A stretch of DNA of 35,572 nucleotides from Acidimicrobiales bacterium (GTDB lineage Bacteria; Actinomycetota; Acidimicrobiia; Acidimicrobiales; AC-14), in contig JAODBK010000107.1 in the NCBI GenBank assembly GCA_025463925.1, positions 1 through 35,572 of the forward strand, in the 5' to 3' direction. Under the pieces are notes generated by a model. It was not told the origin of the DNA. It saw nothing but the letters and a program-made list of their open reading frames with translations, and did not search any database. This document shows positions 16,432 to 24,553 of the stretch, in pieces (within the stretch, counting starts at the first letter, position 1; every line of letters begins with the position of its first letter). The translations under genes were made by a program, and so were the position numbers.

Positions 16432-17041
16432 GGCGGACGAAGCGCACCTCGGCACCCGGCCGCGCCGGCAGATCGCCGTTCGACTGCAGCTCGAGCGGCG
16501 CCGCCGAATGGAGCTCGAAGCCGGGCCCGAGGACCGCGCCCACGAACTCGGCCCGACCGTCGACGGTCGGGGCACCGGCATCGCCGGCCCGGATGCGAAG
16601 GATGAGGAGCAGCCGACTGCCGGGCCGGGTGAGCCGGCGGATGTTGGCGCGGTACTCCGGCAAGGCACGGGCCGGCAGCTGGTGCAGGCAGCCGAGATCG
16701 AGGACGACGTCGTGGCTGGTCGCGTCCCGCAAGCGCCGGGTCACGTCGGCGCGCCGCAGCGTGAGCCCCGGCACGTCGTGCAGGGCGCGAGCCCGTTCGA
16801 TGGCGGCGTTCGAGAGGTCCATCGCCAGCACGCGATGACCGCGTGCCGCGAGCCACGCCGAGGTGTGGCCGAGGCCGCAGCCCACGTCGACCACCGAAGC
16901 GCCGGCCGGGATCCATCCCGAGTCGTGCGCCGCCGCCACCTCCGGGCGCACGTCCTGGTGCAGCCACGGCGGCTGGAAGTCGGCCCGGCCCCAACGGTCG
17001 TCCCACTGGCGGCGCCGCGACCGCCGACGACGGCCGATCAC
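16421..17041 (-). CDS. Class I SAM-dependent methyltransferase
   Basis: 206-aa protein. The SAM-binding motif I is VVDVGCGLG (residues 50-58), followed by the acidic LAMDLSNAAIERA (motif II), LRRADVTRRL and DVVLDLGCLHQLP. The N-terminus is Arg-rich (IGRRRRSRRR). The target is unknown; overall layout resembles small-molecule or tellurite-resistance-type methyltransferases. GTG 17041 overlaps the stop of the SPFH gene (GTGA), so translation is coupled to it. An unusual third member of an NfeD-SPFH operon. Confidence 0.85.
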   Translation of the reverse strand: MIGRRRRSRRRQWDDRWGRADFQPPWLHQDVRPEVAAAHDSGWIPAGASVVDVGCGLGHTSAWLAARGHRVLAMDLSNAAIERARALHDVPGLTLRRADVTRRLRDATSHDVVLDLGCLHQLPARALPEYRANIRRLTRPGSRLLLILRIRAGDAGAPTVDGRAEFVGAVLGPGFELHSAAPLELQSNGDLPARPGAEVRFVRLST

Positions 17042-17982
17042 TCGTCGTCGGCGCCGTCTTCGACCGGTGCGTTCTCCAGGACACTGCGCAACGTCTGCGC
17101 CGCGCCCAGCAGGCCGATGCTCTCGTAGGGGACGACGATCTTGGCGTTGTAGCTGTCGGAGAGCTTGGCCAGCGCGTCGAGTTGCAGGATGGCGATGAGC
17201 GCCGGTGTCGGCGCCTGCTGCTGGATCGCGCCGTAGACCGTGCCGACCGCCTGGGCCCGGCCCTCGGCGTCGAGGATGGCCGCCTGCCGCCCGCCTTCGG
17301 CACGGAGGATGGCGGCCTGCTTCTCACCTTCGGCGGCGCGAATCGTCGCTTGGGCGTTGCCCTCGGCGACATTGATCGCCGACTGCTGCTCACCCTCGGA
17401 CTGCAGGATCTTGGCCCGCTTCTCCTGGTCGGCCTGCTTCTCGAGCGCCAGCGCCGCGAGGATGTTCGGCGGCGGCGAGATCTCGACGATCTCGATGCGG
17501 CTGATGCGAATGCCCCACTTGTCGGTGACGACCTCCATCTGCTGCTGGACGTCGGTGTTGATGCGCTCGCGCTCGGACAGCGCCTGGTCGAGGGTCATCG
17601 TGCCGATCACGGAACGGAGCGCGGTGCGAGCCAGCGCGTCGATGCCGACGTCGAAGTTGGCGACGCTGAAGAGCGCCGCCTTGGCGTCGACGACCTGCGT
17701 GAAGATCGTGGCGTTCACGGTGACGACCACGTTGTCCTTGGTGATGACCTCCTGGCGGTCGCCCGGTCGCGGGATCTCGCGCATGTCGACCCGCTGCAGC
17801 GACTCGATGAACGGCGCGATGACGACCAAGCCGGGCTCGTGGGTGCGTTGGTACTCGCCCAGCCGCTTGACCACGCCGACGGTGCCCTGTTGGACGATGT
17901 TCAGCGACTGCGCCAGCGCGGTCAGCAGGACGATGACGACCAGCGCCAGCAGCGCGAGGCCGACGAATGCTCCGGTGCTCAT
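17038..17982 (-). CDS. SPFH/band-7 domain membrane protein (paraslipin/QmcA-like)
   Basis: 314-aa protein with one N-terminal transmembrane helix (residues about 5-27), an SPFH domain (VQQGTVGVVKRLGEYQRT through ISRIEIVEISPP) and a helical tail with repeats of the form AEGxxQAAIxxAEG that should form a coiled coil. SPFH proteins assemble membrane microdomain scaffolds. ATG 17982 has AAAGGA just upstream, and it overlaps the NfeD stop by ATGA. Pairing with NfeD is the standard arrangement. Confidence 0.93.
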   Translation of the reverse strand: MSTGAFVGLALLALVVIVLLTALAQSLNIVQQGTVGVVKRLGEYQRTHEPGLVVIAPFIESLQRVDMREIPRPGDRQEVITKDNVVVTVNATIFTQVVDAKAALFSVANFDVGIDALARTALRSVIGTMTLDQALSERERINTDVQQQMEVVTDKWGIRISRIEIVEISPPPNILAALALEKQADQEKRAKILQSEGEQQSAINVAEGNAQATIRAAEGEKQAAILRAEGGRQAAILDAEGRAQAVGTVYGAIQQQAPTPALIAILQLDALAKLSDSYNAKIVVPYESIGLLGAAQTLRSVLENAPVEDGADDE

Positions 17983-18449
17983 GGGGTCCTTTCCTGGACC
18001 GGCTCGCGGTCGAGTGGCAGGACGACGAGCGTCGTCCCCTGAACCTGGGTTACGAGGACCGTCGTGCCGGCGGGGATGGTGCCGCCCGAGCCGCTCACCG
18101 CGAGCCACCGCTCGCCGACGAGGCGGACGTGACCGAGGGCGTGGGCGTCGCCGACGTCGTCGAGGGTGAGGGCTTCCTGGCCGACGAGCCCGCCGTGCAC
18201 GCCGCGCGCGACGTGGGGAACGTGGCGGCGCCGCTCGTAGGCCCGGCTGACGAGCGGGCGGGCCAGCGCGACGCCGGCCACCGACACCGCCACGGCAACC
18301 GCGGCCTGGGCCCCGATCGCGGTGGGCGCCACCAGCGCCACGATCGCGGCGCCGAGGCTGCCGATCGCGCCGAAGAGGGCGTAGAACGCCAGGTGGTGCA
18401 TCTCGAACAACAGGAGCACGATCGCCAGCACGAACCACGCGACTACCAC
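17979..18449 (-). CDS. NfeD-like membrane protein
   Basis: 156-aa protein. Hydrophobic helices include VVAWFVLAIVLLLFEMHH, a second starting LAFYALFGAIG, and a third at AAVAVAVSVAGVALARPLV. A C-terminal OB-like domain (VGQEALTLDDVGD, GERWLAVSG, GTTVLVTQVQGTTLVV) follows. NfeD proteins partner with SPFH proteins. Start GTG 18449 is preferred because GGAGG lies 8 nt upstream; GTG 18458 overlaps that site and is unlikely. Confidence 0.88.
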   Translation of the reverse strand: MVVAWFVLAIVLLLFEMHHLAFYALFGAIGSLGAAIVALVAPTAIGAQAAVAVAVSVAGVALARPLVSRAYERRRHVPHVARGVHGGLVGQEALTLDDVGDAHALGHVRLVGERWLAVSGSGGTIPAGTTVLVTQVQGTTLVVLPLDREPVQERTP

Positions 18450-18525
18450 CGATGCCACCTCCGCTTCGGAGCGTACCGGCCGCCAACCCTCACTTGGGGG
18501 CCGATTCGGCCGATAGGGGAGCCTG

Positions 18526-18804
18526 ATGATCCTTCCCTTCGCCGCACTCGTGGCCGTCGTCGCGGTGGCCGTCGCCGCCATCTCCTTTCGTGCTCGCGGC
18601 TCGGCCCGCCGCCGTCACTCGGAAGCGATCGTGGGCGCATCCGAGGTCTCGACGTGGATGTCCGAGGTCATGGATGCCATGAACCCCGAACCGCCGACGC
18701 TGCACGCCGTCCATGACGATCAGGCCGTACCGACCGGACCGCCGTCGAGGGTGACGATCCTGATGCCTGACGATCAGCACCCGGCGGGGCACGTCGCCAA
18801 CTGA
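18526..18804 (+). CDS. Small single-pass membrane protein, unknown function
   Basis: 92-aa protein not recognised as a known family. Residues 3-21 form one hydrophobic helix (LPFAALVAVVAVAVAAISF) followed by a basic stretch (RARGSARRRH), so the rest is cytoplasmic by the positive-inside rule. The remainder is polar and Pro/Asp-rich. The ribosome site AGGGGAG four nt before ATG 18526 is strong, supporting a real gene. Divergent from NfeD with a 76-bp gap. Confidence 0.6.
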   Translation: MILPFAALVAVVAVAVAAISFRARGSARRRHSEAIVGASEVSTWMSEVMDAMNPEPPTLHAVHDDQAVPTGPPSRVTILMPDDQHPAGHVAN

Positions 18805-18818
18805 GCCGGCGACGGCTC
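18803..18818 (+). terminator. Weak hairpin at end of small membrane protein gene
   Basis: GAGCCG-GCGA-CGGCTC forms a perfect 6-bp stem with a 4-nt loop, overlapping the TGA stop of the small membrane gene. No T-run follows, so terminator function is uncertain. Confidence 0.3.
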
Positions 18819-18851
18819 GCATTCGGGGTGACGGCCCGGCATGCTACGGCG

Positions 18852-19562
18852 ATGTCCGCTGAGCCCCTGGCCTTCATCTTCGCGATGCCGATGGAGATCA
18901 AGCCGCTCGTGCGGCGACTCTCCCTCCAGAAGACGACGATCGGCGGTGAACGGGCGTACGAGGGCAAGCTCCCGGACGGGCGCGACGTGGTCGCCATCGT
19001 CACCGGCATGGGCACCGCGTTCGCCACGGCGGGCGCCGAACGGCTGCTCAATGCGGTCCACGTCGACCGCGTCCTCGTGGTGGGCATTACCGGGGCGGTC
19101 GAGAACGACACGCCGATCGGCACCCTCGTGTTGCCGAAGACCGTCGTGAACAGCAACACCGGCGCCGAGTTCACCCCGGCCCCGCTGGGTGACGGCACCC
19201 CGAGCGGCACCATGTGGACCACCGACGTGATCCTCACGGATCCCGACCACCTCGCCGGTCTCAGGGCGCGAGGTGTCGTGTCGCTCGACATGGAGACCGC
19301 GGCGATCGCCGAGGCGTGCGACAAGCGCGCCATCCCGTGGTCGGTCTTCCGGGTGATCAGTGATCGGGCGACCGACGGCAGCATCGACGAGGAGGTCTTC
19401 CACCTCAGCAATCAGGACGGCACCGCCCGGCCGGGCGCGATCGCGAAGTACTTCCTGATGCATCCGTGGAAGGTGCCCAAGATGGCCAAGCTCGCCAAGG
19501 GCGCCAAGCTGGCGACCGAGCGGGCGGTCGAGGCGGCGCTGGCGGCGGTCGCCGGAGCCTGA
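18852..19562 (+). CDS. MTA/SAH nucleosidase-like phosphorylase (PNP/UDP family)
   Basis: 236-aa nucleoside hydrolase/phosphorylase-fold protein. FAMPMEIKPLVRRL at the N-terminus resembles the MTAN start (GAMxxE). VTGMGTAFA, VVGITGAV, and the diagnostic SLDMETAAIAEAC with FRVISD (catalytic Asp) follow. It would cleave the N-glycosidic bond of methylthioadenosine, S-adenosylhomocysteine or a related nucleoside, or act in hopanoid or futalosine-type chemistry. The lysine-rich C-terminal tail (KVPKMAKLAKGAKLATE) is an extension. ATG 18852 is the start; no clear ribosome site is seen. Confidence 0.82.
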   Translation: MSAEPLAFIFAMPMEIKPLVRRLSLQKTTIGGERAYEGKLPDGRDVVAIVTGMGTAFATAGAERLLNAVHVDRVLVVGITGAVENDTPIGTLVLPKTVVNSNTGAEFTPAPLGDGTPSGTMWTTDVILTDPDHLAGLRARGVVSLDMETAAIAEACDKRAIPWSVFRVISDRATDGSIDEEVFHLSNQDGTARPGAIAKYFLMHPWKVPKMAKLAKGAKLATERAVEAALAAVAGA

Positions 19563-19633
19563 TCGGGGCGCCATCCGTGCTCCCGGATGGCCATGGAATC
19601 AGGGCTCCCTGGGTACCATGTCGGCCAATTCCA

Positions 19634-20593
19634 ATGGCTGCGGACACCCTTTCCGGCCCGGTCGCGCCGGGCGCGTTCCGCCACGAGGCCCTCTTGTACG
19701 CCGGTGAGGGAGACTTCCTCGCCCAGACGGTCCCGTTCCTGCGCGAGGCCGCGGCCGCCGGCGAGCCGACGCTCGTCGTCGTCGACGCCGCCCGGATCAG
19801 GCGCCTGCGGGCGGACCTGAACGGGGAGTCGGAGGCCATCCTCTTCGCCGACATGGCCGAGGTCGGTGCCAACCCGGCCCGGATCATCCCCGCCTGGCAT
19901 CGGTTCGTGGCCGAGTACGGCGCCCTCGGCCGCCCGCTGCGCGGGATCGGCGAACCCATCTGGGCCGGCCGCAGTCCCGACGAGCTGGTCGAGTGCCAGC
20001 GACACGAGGCCCTGCTCAACCTCGCGTTCGCCGACGCGCCGTCGTTCCGGCTGGTGTGCCCGTACGACACCGAGGCCCTCGACGCCGCGGTGATCGACGA
20101 GGCGCGCCGCAGCCACCCCGTAGTCGGCCGGCGCGGCGCCGAAGCCGAGAGCGCCGAGTACGTCGGGCTCGACGAGGTCGCCGAGCCGTTCGACGCGCCG
20201 CTGCCGCCGCCGCCCGCCAGTCGGGCGCTGATGCAGTTCGGGCCGCGGCGGCTGGGCGCGGTGCGGCGGTTCGTCATCGCCGAGGCCGATCGGGCCGGGC
20301 TCGGACGGGCGCGCGTCGACGCGCTCGTCGTGGCGATCAACGAGTTGGCGACGAACAGCGTCCGGCACGGCGGCGGGCGCGGCTCCGTCTCGATGTGGTG
20401 CGCACCTGGGTCGCTGGTGTTCGAGGTGCGCGACCGGGGTCGCATCGACGATCCGCTGGCCGGTCGATCGTCACCGGATCTCAACCAGGACGGCGGCCGC
20501 GGTTTGTGGATCGTGAACCAGTTGTGCGACCTGGTGCAGATCCGCACGCGCGAGGACGGCACCGCCGTCCGCGTGCACATGCACGTGTCGTAG
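19634..20593 (+). CDS. MEDS domain plus HATPase_c anti-sigma-type regulatory protein
   Basis: 319-aa soluble protein. Residues about 15-185 fit the MEDS sensory domain (RHEALLYAGEGDFLAQTVPF, FADMAEVGANPARIIPAW, LVCPYDTEAL). The C-terminus is a GHKL ATPase of the RsbW/anti-sigma kind: N-box INELATNSVRHG, G1 VRDRGRIDDP, G2 GGRGLWIVNQ. Such fusions are thought to control sigma factors through phosphorylation of an anti-anti-sigma; no sigma or STAS gene is in this window. A TACCAT box at 19614-19619 would give a very short leader. Ends just before a large hairpin. Confidence 0.88.
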   Translation: MAADTLSGPVAPGAFRHEALLYAGEGDFLAQTVPFLREAAAAGEPTLVVVDAARIRRLRADLNGESEAILFADMAEVGANPARIIPAWHRFVAEYGALGRPLRGIGEPIWAGRSPDELVECQRHEALLNLAFADAPSFRLVCPYDTEALDAAVIDEARRSHPVVGRRGAEAESAEYVGLDEVAEPFDAPLPPPPASRALMQFGPRRLGAVRRFVIAEADRAGLGRARVDALVVAINELATNSVRHGGGRGSVSMWCAPGSLVFEVRDRGRIDDPLAGRSSPDLNQDGGRGLWIVNQLCDLVQIRTREDGTAVRVHMHVS

Positions 20594-20604
20594 CTCCCGC
20601 GCCT

Positions 20605-20657
20605 CCGTTTTCGCCGCAGTTGGTGTCGCGTAGCGACACCAACTGCGGCGAAAACGG
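20605..20657. terminator. Perfect 25-bp inverted repeat, likely bidirectional terminator or palindromic element
   Basis: Arms 20605-20629 and 20633-20657 are exactly complementary over 25 bp with a 3-nt GTA loop. The element lies between two convergent genes, 12 bp after the MEDS/HATPase stop. There is no T-run, but each arm carries TTTT or AAAA near its base. Strong hairpins without U-tails are common terminators in actinobacteria. It could instead be a dispersed palindromic repeat. Confidence 0.75.
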
Positions 20658-20690
20658 GTGGGTCGGGTGGGTCGGGTGGGTCGGGTGGGT
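20655..20690. repeat. Four tandem copies of CGGGTGGGT, potential G-quadruplex
   Basis: CGGGTGGGT is repeated four times without mismatch (36 bp), overlapping the end of the hairpin by 3 bp and ending 12 bp before the P450 stop. The plus strand has eight GGG tracts separated by one or two bases, a pattern that predicts stable quadruplexes in single-stranded DNA. P450 transcripts carry the C-rich strand. Confidence 0.9.
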
Positions 20691-20701
20691 CGGCGGTGGA
20701 C

Positions 20702-21910
20702 TCAGGCCGTCAGCGCCTTCCATCGGATCGGGACGTTGACGAAACCGTCGATGAGGTTGGAGTTCACGCGCGGCAGCGTCGCCGGGTCGGTGGTGACCTC
20801 GAGGCCGTCGAAGCGGTCGAGGAACGCCTCGAACATGATCTTCGCCTCGAGCCGGGCCAGGTTGGCGCCGAGGCAGAAGTGGGGCCCGCCGGCGCCGAAC
20901 GCGACGTGGTCGTTGGGGTGGCGGGTGATGTCGATGGTGTCGGGATCACCGAAGGCGCGGTCGTCGCGGTTGGCCGACGCGTACACCAGCAGCACGCGGT
21001 CCTCGGCCGCGATCGGCACGCCGCCGACCTCGGTGTCGGCGCCGGCCCGTCGCGTGAACTGCATGACCGGCGACACGTAGCGGAGGAGCTCCTCGACCGC
21101 GGTGGGCAGCCGCGACCGGTCGGCGCGCAGCTTCTCGAGCTGGTCGGGGTGGTCCAGCAGGACGAGCAGGCCGGTGGTGATCAGGTTGCGGGTGGTCTCG
21201 CTGCCGGCGTTCTGGAGGAGGAGGAAGAACAGGTCGAGCTGCATCTGCGTGAGCTGCTCGCCGTCGACCTCGGCCTGGATCAGCACGCTCATCAGGTCGT
21301 CCCTCGGGCGCTTGCGGCGGTCCTCGCACATCGCGTCGGCGTACAGGTACATCTGCATCATGGCGTCGCCGCGCTGCTCCGCGGTCACGTCGGCGTCGAA
21401 CCCGAAGGTGAGCTCGGTCCACTCGAAGATCTGCTTGCGGTCCTCCTCCGGCACACCCACCAGGTCGGCGATGACGTGCAACGGGAGCCAGAGCGCGATG
21501 TCGGTGACGAGGTCGCACTCGTCGCGGCCGGCCAACTTGGCGAGGATCGAGTCGACCCGGGTCCGGATGCCGTCTTCGAGGCCGGCGACGCGTCGCGGCG
21601 TGAATCCGCTGTTGATGAGCTTGCGGAGCTTGGTGTGGTCGGGCGGGTCCTTGCTGATGAGGAGCTCGGAGACGCCGGAGTCGGTCTGGTCGGCGGCTTC
21701 CTCGAGGAACGGGTGGGGCGACGTGTGGAACGTGGCCGAGTCGCGCGACACCCGCTGGACATCGGCGTGGCGCGTGACCGCCCAGTACCCCCGCGGCCAC
21801 GCGGGATGGTCGTGGTGCGAGACCGGATCCGTCTCACGCAGTTCACGAAAGAGCTCGTGCGGGAAGCCGGCGGCATAGGTCATAGGGTCGTGGAGCGCGA
21901 CGTCGGTCAT
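20702..21910 (-). CDS. Cytochrome P450 (CYP125-like group)
   Basis: 402-aa soluble bacterial P450. The I-helix motif AGSETT is at residues 235-240, ExxR is in EELLR, and the heme loop [11 protein letters not shown] has Cys346 as axial ligand. [35 protein letters not shown] and [15 protein letters not shown] resemble actinobacterial CYP125/CYP142-type sterol hydroxylases (remembered similarity), so a sterol- or terpenoid-like substrate is plausible. ATG 21910 overlaps the CysQ stop (ATGA), making it the last gene of the TetR-CysQ-P450 operon. No ferredoxin is encoded nearby. Confidence 0.95.
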   Translation of the reverse strand: MTDVALHDPMTYAAGFPHELFRELRETDPVSHHDHPAWPRGYWAVTRHADVQRVSRDSATFHTSPHPFLEEAADQTDSGVSELLISKDPPDHTKLRKLINSGFTPRRVAGLEDGIRTRVDSILAKLAGRDECDLVTDIALWLPLHVIADLVGVPEEDRKQIFEWTELTFGFDADVTAEQRGDAMMQMYLYADAMCEDRRKRPRDDLMSVLIQAEVDGEQLTQMQLDLFFLLLQNAGSETTRNLITTGLLVLLDHPDQLEKLRADRSRLPTAVEELLRYVSPVMQFTRRAGADTEVGGVPIAAEDRVLLVYASANRDDRAFGDPDTIDITRHPNDHVAFGAGGPHFCLGANLARLEAKIMFEAFLDRFDGLEVTTDPATLPRVNSNLIDGFVNVPIRWKALTA

Positions 21911-22653
21911 GACGGGCCTTTCTCGACCTCGGCGGCGATGGCGTCGAGCAGGCGGGTCGCGAGCTCGGGCCGGCAGACCACGAGGTCCGGGAGATAGGGA
22001 TCGGGCTGGTTGTAACGGAGCGGCGAGCCGTCGATGCGCGAGCAGTGCAGGCCGGCGGCGAGGGCCACCGCAACCGGCGCCGCCGAGTCCCACTCGTACT
22101 GACCGCCGCCGTGGACGTACGCGTCGGCGTCGCCGAGCACGACGGCCATGGCCTTGGCGCCGGCCGACCCGAGCTCGACCAGGTCGGCATCCAGCGCCGA
22201 TGCCACGCCGGCCGCGAACGCCGGCGGCCGCGACCGGCTGACCACGATCTGCCGGCGACCCGCCGGCGGGGGCGGGGAACCGACGTCCGGTGTGCGCAGG
22301 ACGAGTGACCGGGCCGGCAGCGCGACCGCGCCCGCGGTGAGCCGGCCGTGCTCGAGCAACGCGACGTGGACCGCCCAGTCGCTGCGGGGCGGCTCGCGGA
22401 ACTCGCGGGTGCCGTCGAGCGGATCGATGATCCACACCCGCTCGGCGCCGAGGCGCGCCTTGTCGTCGGCCGCCTCCTCGGAGAGCACGGCGTCGGCGGG
22501 CCGCTCGGCGCGCAGGCGCTCGGCGATGAGCTGCTGGGCGCGCCGGTCGCCCTCGTCGCCCAACTCGCGGCCGGCGAGGCCTTCGGTGCGAACGGTGCGC
22601 AGCACCGCGCCGACGTCGTCGGCCAGGGTGGCGGCGAACTCGTGGTCGTTCAT
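21907..22653 (-). CDS. cysQ: 3'(2'),5'-bisphosphate nucleotidase, CysQ-like (inositol monophosphatase family)
   Basis: 248-aa metal-dependent phosphatase. The metal ligands are in [20 protein letters not shown] and [16 protein letters not shown], the three signatures of the IMPase/CysQ family. CysQ converts PAP, the inhibitory by-product of sulfotransferases, to AMP. Context favours that role: a sulfotransferase and a PAPS-synthesising Sat-CysC fusion are transcribed from the other side of the same regulatory region. An inositol phosphatase remains possible. Overlaps TetR upstream and P450 downstream by ATGA each. Confidence 0.85.
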   Translation of the reverse strand: MNDHEFAATLADDVGAVLRTVRTEGLAGRELGDEGDRRAQQLIAERLRAERPADAVLSEEAADDKARLGAERVWIIDPLDGTREFREPPRSDWAVHVALLEHGRLTAGAVALPARSLVLRTPDVGSPPPPAGRRQIVVSRSRPPAFAAGVASALDADLVELGSAGAKAMAVVLGDADAYVHGGGQYEWDSAAPVAVALAAGLHCSRIDGSPLRYNQPDPYLPDLVVCRPELATRLLDAIAAEVEKGPS

Positions 22654-23243
22654 CGGGCGAGCGCGCTCCTCGCGACCAGGGCCGCCACGTCGTCGGCGTG
22701 CCGCAGCGCGCCGCGCTCGCCGCGCACCATGGCGCGCAGGAACATCGCGCCGAGCAGCGTCTCGTAGATCAGGTCGGACGAGGTGTCCGCGTCGATCGTC
22801 CCGCGCGCGACGGCCGCCTCGATCGTGGCGCGGAATGCCTGGCGCGTCGGCATCTCGGTGCGCAGCACGAGCCGGTCGTACTGCGCCGGGCTGCGGTGGT
22901 ACTCGGTCAGCAGGCCGGCGATCGCGGCGCGGGCGGCGGGGTCGTTCAAGCCGCGGAGGAGGAGGCGCGTCCACGCCCGCAGATCGGCGGCGAAGTCGCC
23001 GGACGGCTCGGGGTACTCGACGTCGGTCGACGGGAAGATCGCGTCCTCGACCAGCTCGGCCTTCGTCGACCAGCGGCGGTAGATGCTCGGCGCGCCCACG
23101 CCCGCTCGGCGAGCGACCGCCTGGATGGTGGTGGCCTGGTAGCCGTCCTCCACGAGCAGCTCGAGCACCGCGGTGCGGATGGCTTCGTCGACGCGGGGGT
23201 CGCGGGGCCGGCCCACGCGCGCGGCCGGTTCGGCACTTGACAC
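22650..23243 (-). CDS. TetR-family transcriptional regulator
   Basis: 197-aa repressor-type protein. The N-terminal helix-turn-helix is clear ([22 protein letters not shown], shortened here to [17 protein letters not shown]), preceded by [20 protein letters not shown]; the C-terminal helices would bind a ligand. Start is placed at GTG 23243 because a GATAAT -10 box puts the transcript 5' end there, implying leaderless translation; GTG 23216 (just before GRPRDP) is the alternative. It probably controls its own operon and the divergent sulfotransferase by binding the inverted repeat at 23246-23280. Confidence 0.9.
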   Translation of the reverse strand: MSSAEPAARVGRPRDPRVDEAIRTAVLELLVEDGYQATTIQAVARRAGVGAPSIYRRWSTKAELVEDAIFPSTDVEYPEPSGDFAADLRAWTRLLLRGLNDPAARAAIAGLLTEYHRSPAQYDRLVLRTEMPTRQAFRATIEAAVARGTIDADTSSDLIYETLLGAMFLRAMVRGERGALRHADDVAALVARSALAR

Positions 23244-23280
23244 TCCTTGATTATCGTTAGAGGATGCAACGTAATGCAAG
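23237..23280. promoter_or_regulatory. Overlapping divergent promoters with inverted-repeat operator
   Basis: Plus strand: TTGACA (23237-23242), 17-bp spacer, GAGGAT (23260-23265), predicted start near the sulfotransferase ATG 23274. Minus strand: TTGCAT (23279-23274), 18-bp spacer, GATAAT (23255-23250), predicted start at GTG 23243. Both transcripts would be leaderless. Arms CTTGATTATCGTT (23246-23258) and AACGTAATGCAAG (23268-23280) form an imperfect inverted repeat across both promoters, a good TetR operator candidate. Confidence 0.6.
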
Positions 23281-24539
23281 GGGGAACGGCCGACGTCGTC
23301 GAGATCGACGATCTGGCCGACCCGAAGCTGCCCGACGAGGTCGTCGCGTTGCAGCGGATGCTCGCCGAGATCGCGCCAACGATGGCGCTCGAGCCGGGAC
23401 CGCGCCGCGCCGCTGCGACGGAGGAGACCGGCCTGGCCGACTTCGGCGACCCCGCGTACGAGACGCGGCTCGCGGTGCTGTGCGACGCGCTGCGCGCCGA
23501 GGGCAACCTCAGCCCGGCCGGCCACGTCGGCGCGTGCGTGCAGCTCACCGCGCTGTTGAAGAACCGGCTCCTCATCCAGGACCTGTTGACGCGTCATCCC
23601 GAGATCCACGACGTCGAGATCGCGCGGCCCATCGTGATTGCCGGACTGCCGCGGACCGGCACGACGCACTTGCACAACTTGCTGGCCGCTGACCCGGCGC
23701 TGCGATCGCTCCCGTACTGGGAGAGCCTCGAACCGGTGCTGGCCGAGTCCGAGCGGCCGGCGCCGGGCGAGCCCGACCCGCGTCTCGCCCGCACCGACGC
23801 GACCGTCGCGACGATCAACGCCGCCATGCCGTATTTCAAGCGGATGCACGAAATGACCACCGAGCACGTGCACGAGGAGATCCAGCTCCTCGCCATCGAC
23901 TTCTCCACGATGCTCTTCGAGACGATGGCGCTGATCCCGTCGTGGCGCGACCACTACCTGGCGCACGACCAGACGCCGTCCTACCGCTATCTCGAGACGG
24001 TGCTCAAGGTGCTCACGTGGCTTCGCGGTGGCGAGCGTTGGGTGCTCAAGTCGCCGCAGCACCTCGAGCAGTTCGGCCCGCTGATGACGGTGTTCCCGGA
24101 CGCGACGGTCGTCGTCACGCACCGCGACCCGGTGTCGGTGACCGCGTCGATGTCGACGATGGCCGCGTACACCGCGCGCATGAGCGCGGCGTCGGTCGAC
24201 CCGCACCGTGTCGGCCGCTACTGGGCCGACCGCATCCAGGCCATGCTCGGCGCGTGCGTGCGGGACCGCGAGGCACTGCCGGCCGACCAGTCGATGGATG
24301 TCCTCTTCCACGAGTTCATGGCCGACGACCTCGGCACCGTCGAGCGGATCTACCAGCTCGCCGGCCAGCCGATGGCGGGCCCGTCGCGTGCCGCGCTCGG
24401 GCAGTACCTCGCGACCCACCAGCGGGACCGGCATGGCCGGGTCCGCTACGACCTGGGCCCCCTGGGCCTCGACCGCGACGACCTCCGCCGGTCGCTGCGG
24501 CCCTATGGCGAGCGATTCGCCGTCCGCCCGGAGGCCTGA
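23274..24539 (+). CDS. Sulfotransferase (Sulfotransfer_3 type), copy 2
   Basis: 421-aa PAPS-dependent sulfotransferase-like protein. The 5'-phosphosulfate loop GLPRTGTT is at residues 124-131, RWVLKSPQHLEQF and the 3'-phosphate segment THRDPVSVTASMSTM follow. Start ATG 23274 lies at the predicted transcription start, so translation is probably leaderless; a TTG nine codons upstream is in frame but lies within the promoter. It is 14 bp upstream of the Sat-CysC gene that makes its sulfate donor, and divergent from CysQ, which would remove the PAP product. Acceptor unknown, possibly a hydroxylated lipid produced by the nearby P450 (inference). Confidence 0.9.
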   Translation: MQGGTADVVEIDDLADPKLPDEVVALQRMLAEIAPTMALEPGPRRAAATEETGLADFGDPAYETRLAVLCDALRAEGNLSPAGHVGACVQLTALLKNRLLIQDLLTRHPEIHDVEIARPIVIAGLPRTGTTHLHNLLAADPALRSLPYWESLEPVLAESERPAPGEPDPRLARTDATVATINAAMPYFKRMHEMTTEHVHEEIQLLAIDFSTMLFETMALIPSWRDHYLAHDQTPSYRYLETVLKVLTWLRGGERWVLKSPQHLEQFGPLMTVFPDATVVVTHRDPVSVTASMSTMAAYTARMSAASVDPHRVGRYWADRIQAMLGACVRDREALPADQSMDVLFHEFMADDLGTVERIYQLAGQPMAGPSRAALGQYLATHQRDRHGRVRYDLGPLGLDRDDLRRSLRPYGERFAVRPEA

Positions 24540-24553
24540 TCCAATGACCGGCC

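Noticed and set aside
20655-20690. Nine-bp repeats as an origin or iteron array
   Set aside because: No replication initiator gene, DnaA boxes or AT-rich unwinding region nearby; the element sits between convergent gene ends.
23234-23236. GTG with an ideally spaced AAGGAG as the TetR start
   Set aside because: AAGGAG at 23248-23243 is 6 nt upstream, but this GTG is out of frame with the helix-turn-helix; the in-frame GTG 23243 with a matching GATAAT box is better.
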